Made by a program: the position numbers and the translations under genes. The notes under the pieces were generated by a model. It saw only the letters and a program-made list of their open reading frames with translations. It made no database searches and had not been told where the DNA came from. From positions 310,001-374,000 of the forward strand of contig CAJQUW010006146.1 in assembly GCA_907163375.1 (NCBI GenBank): a stretch of 64,000 bases of DNA. Direction: 5' to 3'. Positions within the stretch are counted from its first letter, which is position 1. Each line of letters begins with the position of its first letter. Below, in pieces: positions 61,433 to 64,000 of the stretch. The DNA is from Prostheceraeus crozeri. Lineage: Eukaryota; Platyhelminthes; Polycladida; Euryleptidae.

Positions 61433-62132
61433 GAATAATGGCCGTGGCTATTATTAAAACTGTACGCTTCGGGTTCGGCTACTATTCGAGGGCGGCTACT
61501 AAATCCCATGATAAATAACTTAACTGATGTGATGAGACGAAAGTTTAGACTTGAAATTGATTCCTTGTTCACCTGTGATCACTGGTGAATTATGTGCGTG
61601 CATAGCACTTGATTTTAGTGCTCATGGTATGGATAGCCTGAACGGAATTTGCGGTACACGAGCAAAACTCGTAGGTGGGCAGACATCTAGTGCTTTCCTT
61701 CTGCTTCAAAGAAATTTGATTTGTGGGGCCTTAATTTGTGATGAGAGATAGGACCTATATAGGTATGTATTATAAGTCGATTAAGGCTTGTAGATCTACG
61801 TAAATTACCGGTATACGCAGTTTAAAATTCGAATTTAAAAGTGGATATAAAATAGGCTTAATCTTGTTTTTAACATATACATGTAGCTGGTATATTCGTA
61901 CACTGTAATATGGGCCTTTATGTTGTAACCGCTAGGAATAATAATGTAGAAATATGTAGGATGCAGGCATATTGTACATCTGCATTAAGTTTATGATATT
62001 TAGGAATGGGTGCACATGTGTAAATGTACGGCATTGCTAAGTTCTATCGCAGCGTTGCCTCGAGCAGTAGCCGCGGCTACTATTACAAACTTTCATAGAG
62101 GTGCGGCTGCTATTCGAGGAAATGCAGTAATC
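61433..62132. mobile_element. Non-autonomous DNA element with inverted ends (~700 bp)
   Basis: Left end GCCGTGTTTCTTCGAATAAT and the right-end complement ACTGCATTTCCTCGAATAGC. Inside, GCGGCTACTATT-type motifs repeat at both ends in opposite orientation. No transposase. Flanking duplications were not clear. Terminal style resembles the element at 9.7-11.0 kb. Confidence 0.65.
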
Positions 62133-62139
62133 GCACACG

Positions 62140-63005
62140 CACGCACAAGAGCTCCCACTTACAGGATCACAAAGCAAAAGATAAATTTACTATACTGGCA
62201 CTAATTAACTTCTACTTACAAATTTGATATGATTTCTGAGTGATGAAATCTCCTTGCGATTTTTTCAGAAACAGATAATTATTGCTAATGATTCGGGAGA
62301 CAGCACAAGTTAGCCAAAGTCTACGAACGGACACTTATCAATGCCACGATTTTCTCACTCGGCTGCATACGCTTTCTCTACAGAGATTTTCAGTGTAGTA
62401 AAAGCTATTTTCCTGAGAGCATGAGTTGGCGGAATAATTGTTTTTGATGATTTTATTTGGTCAGAGATAACTGAATTTTTCAGCCGTATTTACTTCTCCT
62501 ACAGCTTCGTGCTCCCGATTTGTTGAAATTGTTGAGACGAACTCAATCCATGGCATGCTTGCGCACGCCTGTTCAGTATTTACTGCATTCAATACGTACC
62601 TGATAAGTCTTTCCATCTCGTTTTATTGACAGGAAATTCATTTATGGTTTAAAAAAAGAGCAATATTACTCTGCAATTTAATCAAAATAACAAACTTATT
62701 CCCAACTGCAACATCAATTCATCGAAGGACAGTACTGTACTAAAATTCGTTGCATCATAACTACTTTATATAATTTCGGTAATCAAGAATGTAACTACAG
62801 AAAGAAATGATGGTCATGAGTCAAAAAGCTAAACAATTCAAATTTTTTTCGTCGACATTTTCACTCAAATAACTTCCACAAAAAATGCACTCGATACTTG
62901 GACGTGTGAGTACGTAATGTGGAAACGCCAGAGACGACTTTTGAATAGTTGATAAAAATATAAACCAATATCTGTAATCTGTAGGCACAACTGTATACGC
63001 AGAGT
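62140..63005. other. No feature recognised
   Basis: AT-rich, short chance frames only. Confidence 0.55.
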
Positions 63006-63016
63006 CAATCAATGTA

Positions 63017-63290
63017 GCACCGTATTACATAGAGGACCTGGGTATGACATAATTGTTCGCAATTGGTGAAAAACCACAGTATGGCTGATGTTAGCCTTAA
63101 GACAAAAACGTCACTTCTTTTCTTTTCAAATTGCCGAGATCTTTCGACCAGCACTGCCGGGCATCATCATCTCTGATGATGCCCGGCAGTGCTGGTCGAA
63201 AGATCTCGGCAATTTGAAAAGAAAAGAAGTGACGTTTTTGTCTTAAGGCTAACATCAGCCATACTGTGGTTTTTCACCAATTTCGAACAA
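63017..63290 (+). mobile_element. Palindromic retroelement, copy 2 (238-bp near-perfect palindrome)
   Basis: Arms 63053-63169 and 63174-63290 differ at one base in 117 around a 4-base loop TCTC. A one-sided flank (63029-63052, AGAGGACCTGGGTATGACAT) matches copy 1. CAATGTA at 63010-63016 and 63291-63297 is a probable 7-bp target duplication. The right arm begins within CTGATGA and carries a CCGGC/GCTGG stem, then GAAAG-AT-CTC, a hammerhead-like arrangement with a 2-bp stem III. Confidence 0.85.
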
Positions 63291-63299
63291 CAATGTACG

Positions 63300-64000
63300 A
63301 AATCACAATGTGCGAGCAACCACTTACGAAAATAACGCACGGGTAGTTCCTAATTAATAGCAGATGTGATTGAGAAAGGCTTTGCCGCGGATTATCATTG
63401 GAAGATAGTGCAATCCATACAGTGAAAAGAGTTACATTACCAACCAACCGAAGGCGACACCGGAACTCTCGCAAAAACAGGAAAATCATACCCTAGTAAC
63501 TGATTAACTTACAATAATTAAAGATGCTGAGCTGGGCATATTCATGTTCAACTTTCCGGAAAATTTAGGCATGCATATCGACACATCCGAACATGAGTTG
63601 TTTTGCTTTATATTTCATTAATGGATTAAGTAATAAACGCACTACTGCACTCTACAATCAGTAATTGCCTACTCACTATATCCGCGAATAACATATGTTC
63701 CGCAATATTATTACCCTAGTATTAATGAACGTTTTGGCGATGGATTTACAATCCTTAATTTTTCTTTCATGCGTGTAAACGCTACTTCTCACAATGATTA
63801 TAATAATAAATAAATGTTGCCAATTATAGCTTAAAGATTTCTAGATGATATTTTGTATGTTTCAAACGATCAAATTAGACGGACATGATTGGGAATTACA
63901 AGAGCTGCATTGTTCACGCATTAGTCGCGCTCATTCAATCAGCTTGATATCGACATTCACAAAAAGTATTTGCATTCCAATAGTATAAACAGTTCTGCTA
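63300..64000. other. No feature recognised
   Basis: AT-rich right edge of the window. No exon of the minus-strand gene was identified. Confidence 0.55.

Overview
This window looks like AT-rich nuclear DNA from an invertebrate animal. The evidence is isolated, intron-flanked exons with consensus GT/AG splice sites, several non-LTR retrotransposon (LINE) families, tRNA-derived SINEs, a Tc1 transposon, hAT-like MITEs and retroelement pieces carrying hammerhead-ribozyme-like cores. There are no operons or bacterial signals. I cannot name the species.

One host gene can be recognised. It is on the minus strand and encodes a sorting nexin whose PX domain resembles SNX16. Supported parts are the PX-domain exon (48991-49203), a 36-nt exon (15680-15715) and a coiled-coil exon (15308-15444). 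Two phase-compatible 3' ends follow: a terminal exon at 14282-14399, or exons at 3142-3255 and 2868-2907. If correct, most of 2.8-49 kb is intron, including one gap of about 33 kb filled with mobile elements. Upstream exons were not found and probably lie beyond the right edge.

Layout. 1-8.6 kb: 3' end of the gene, a hAT-like MITE (3.9 kb) and a second copy of the terminal-exon segment (8.2 kb). 8.6-12.1 kb: an exact 149-bp tandem duplication, SINEs, a 1.3-kb element with inverted ends that holds a SINE mosaic, and LINE scraps. 13.9-16.7 kb: gene exons, then two tRNA-like plus hammerhead units, one of them between long inverted arms. 20-31.2 kb: remnants of at least five LINE copies and a palindromic retroelement with a 12-bp target duplication. 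33-45 kb: SINE pieces, a mariner-like relic, a possible solo LTR, a short LINE 3' end with target duplication and a 230-bp hAT-like MITE. 49-57 kb: the PX exon and two further LINEs, one with a PHD-like zinc finger inside its reverse transcriptase region. 59-60.7 kb: an almost complete Tc1 element. 61.4-63.3 kb: a MITE and a nearly perfect 238-bp palindrome of the same family as the one at 31 kb.

The most interesting features are the two ribozyme-bearing element types. One is a roughly 135-bp unit joining a tRNA-like head to a minimal type I hammerhead and closed by a short terminal stem. The other is a retroposed palindrome family whose inversion points fall within or beside a hammerhead-like core. 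No search, folding or expression test could be run. Exon and family calls rest on reading translations, splice sites, repeats and target duplications by eye.
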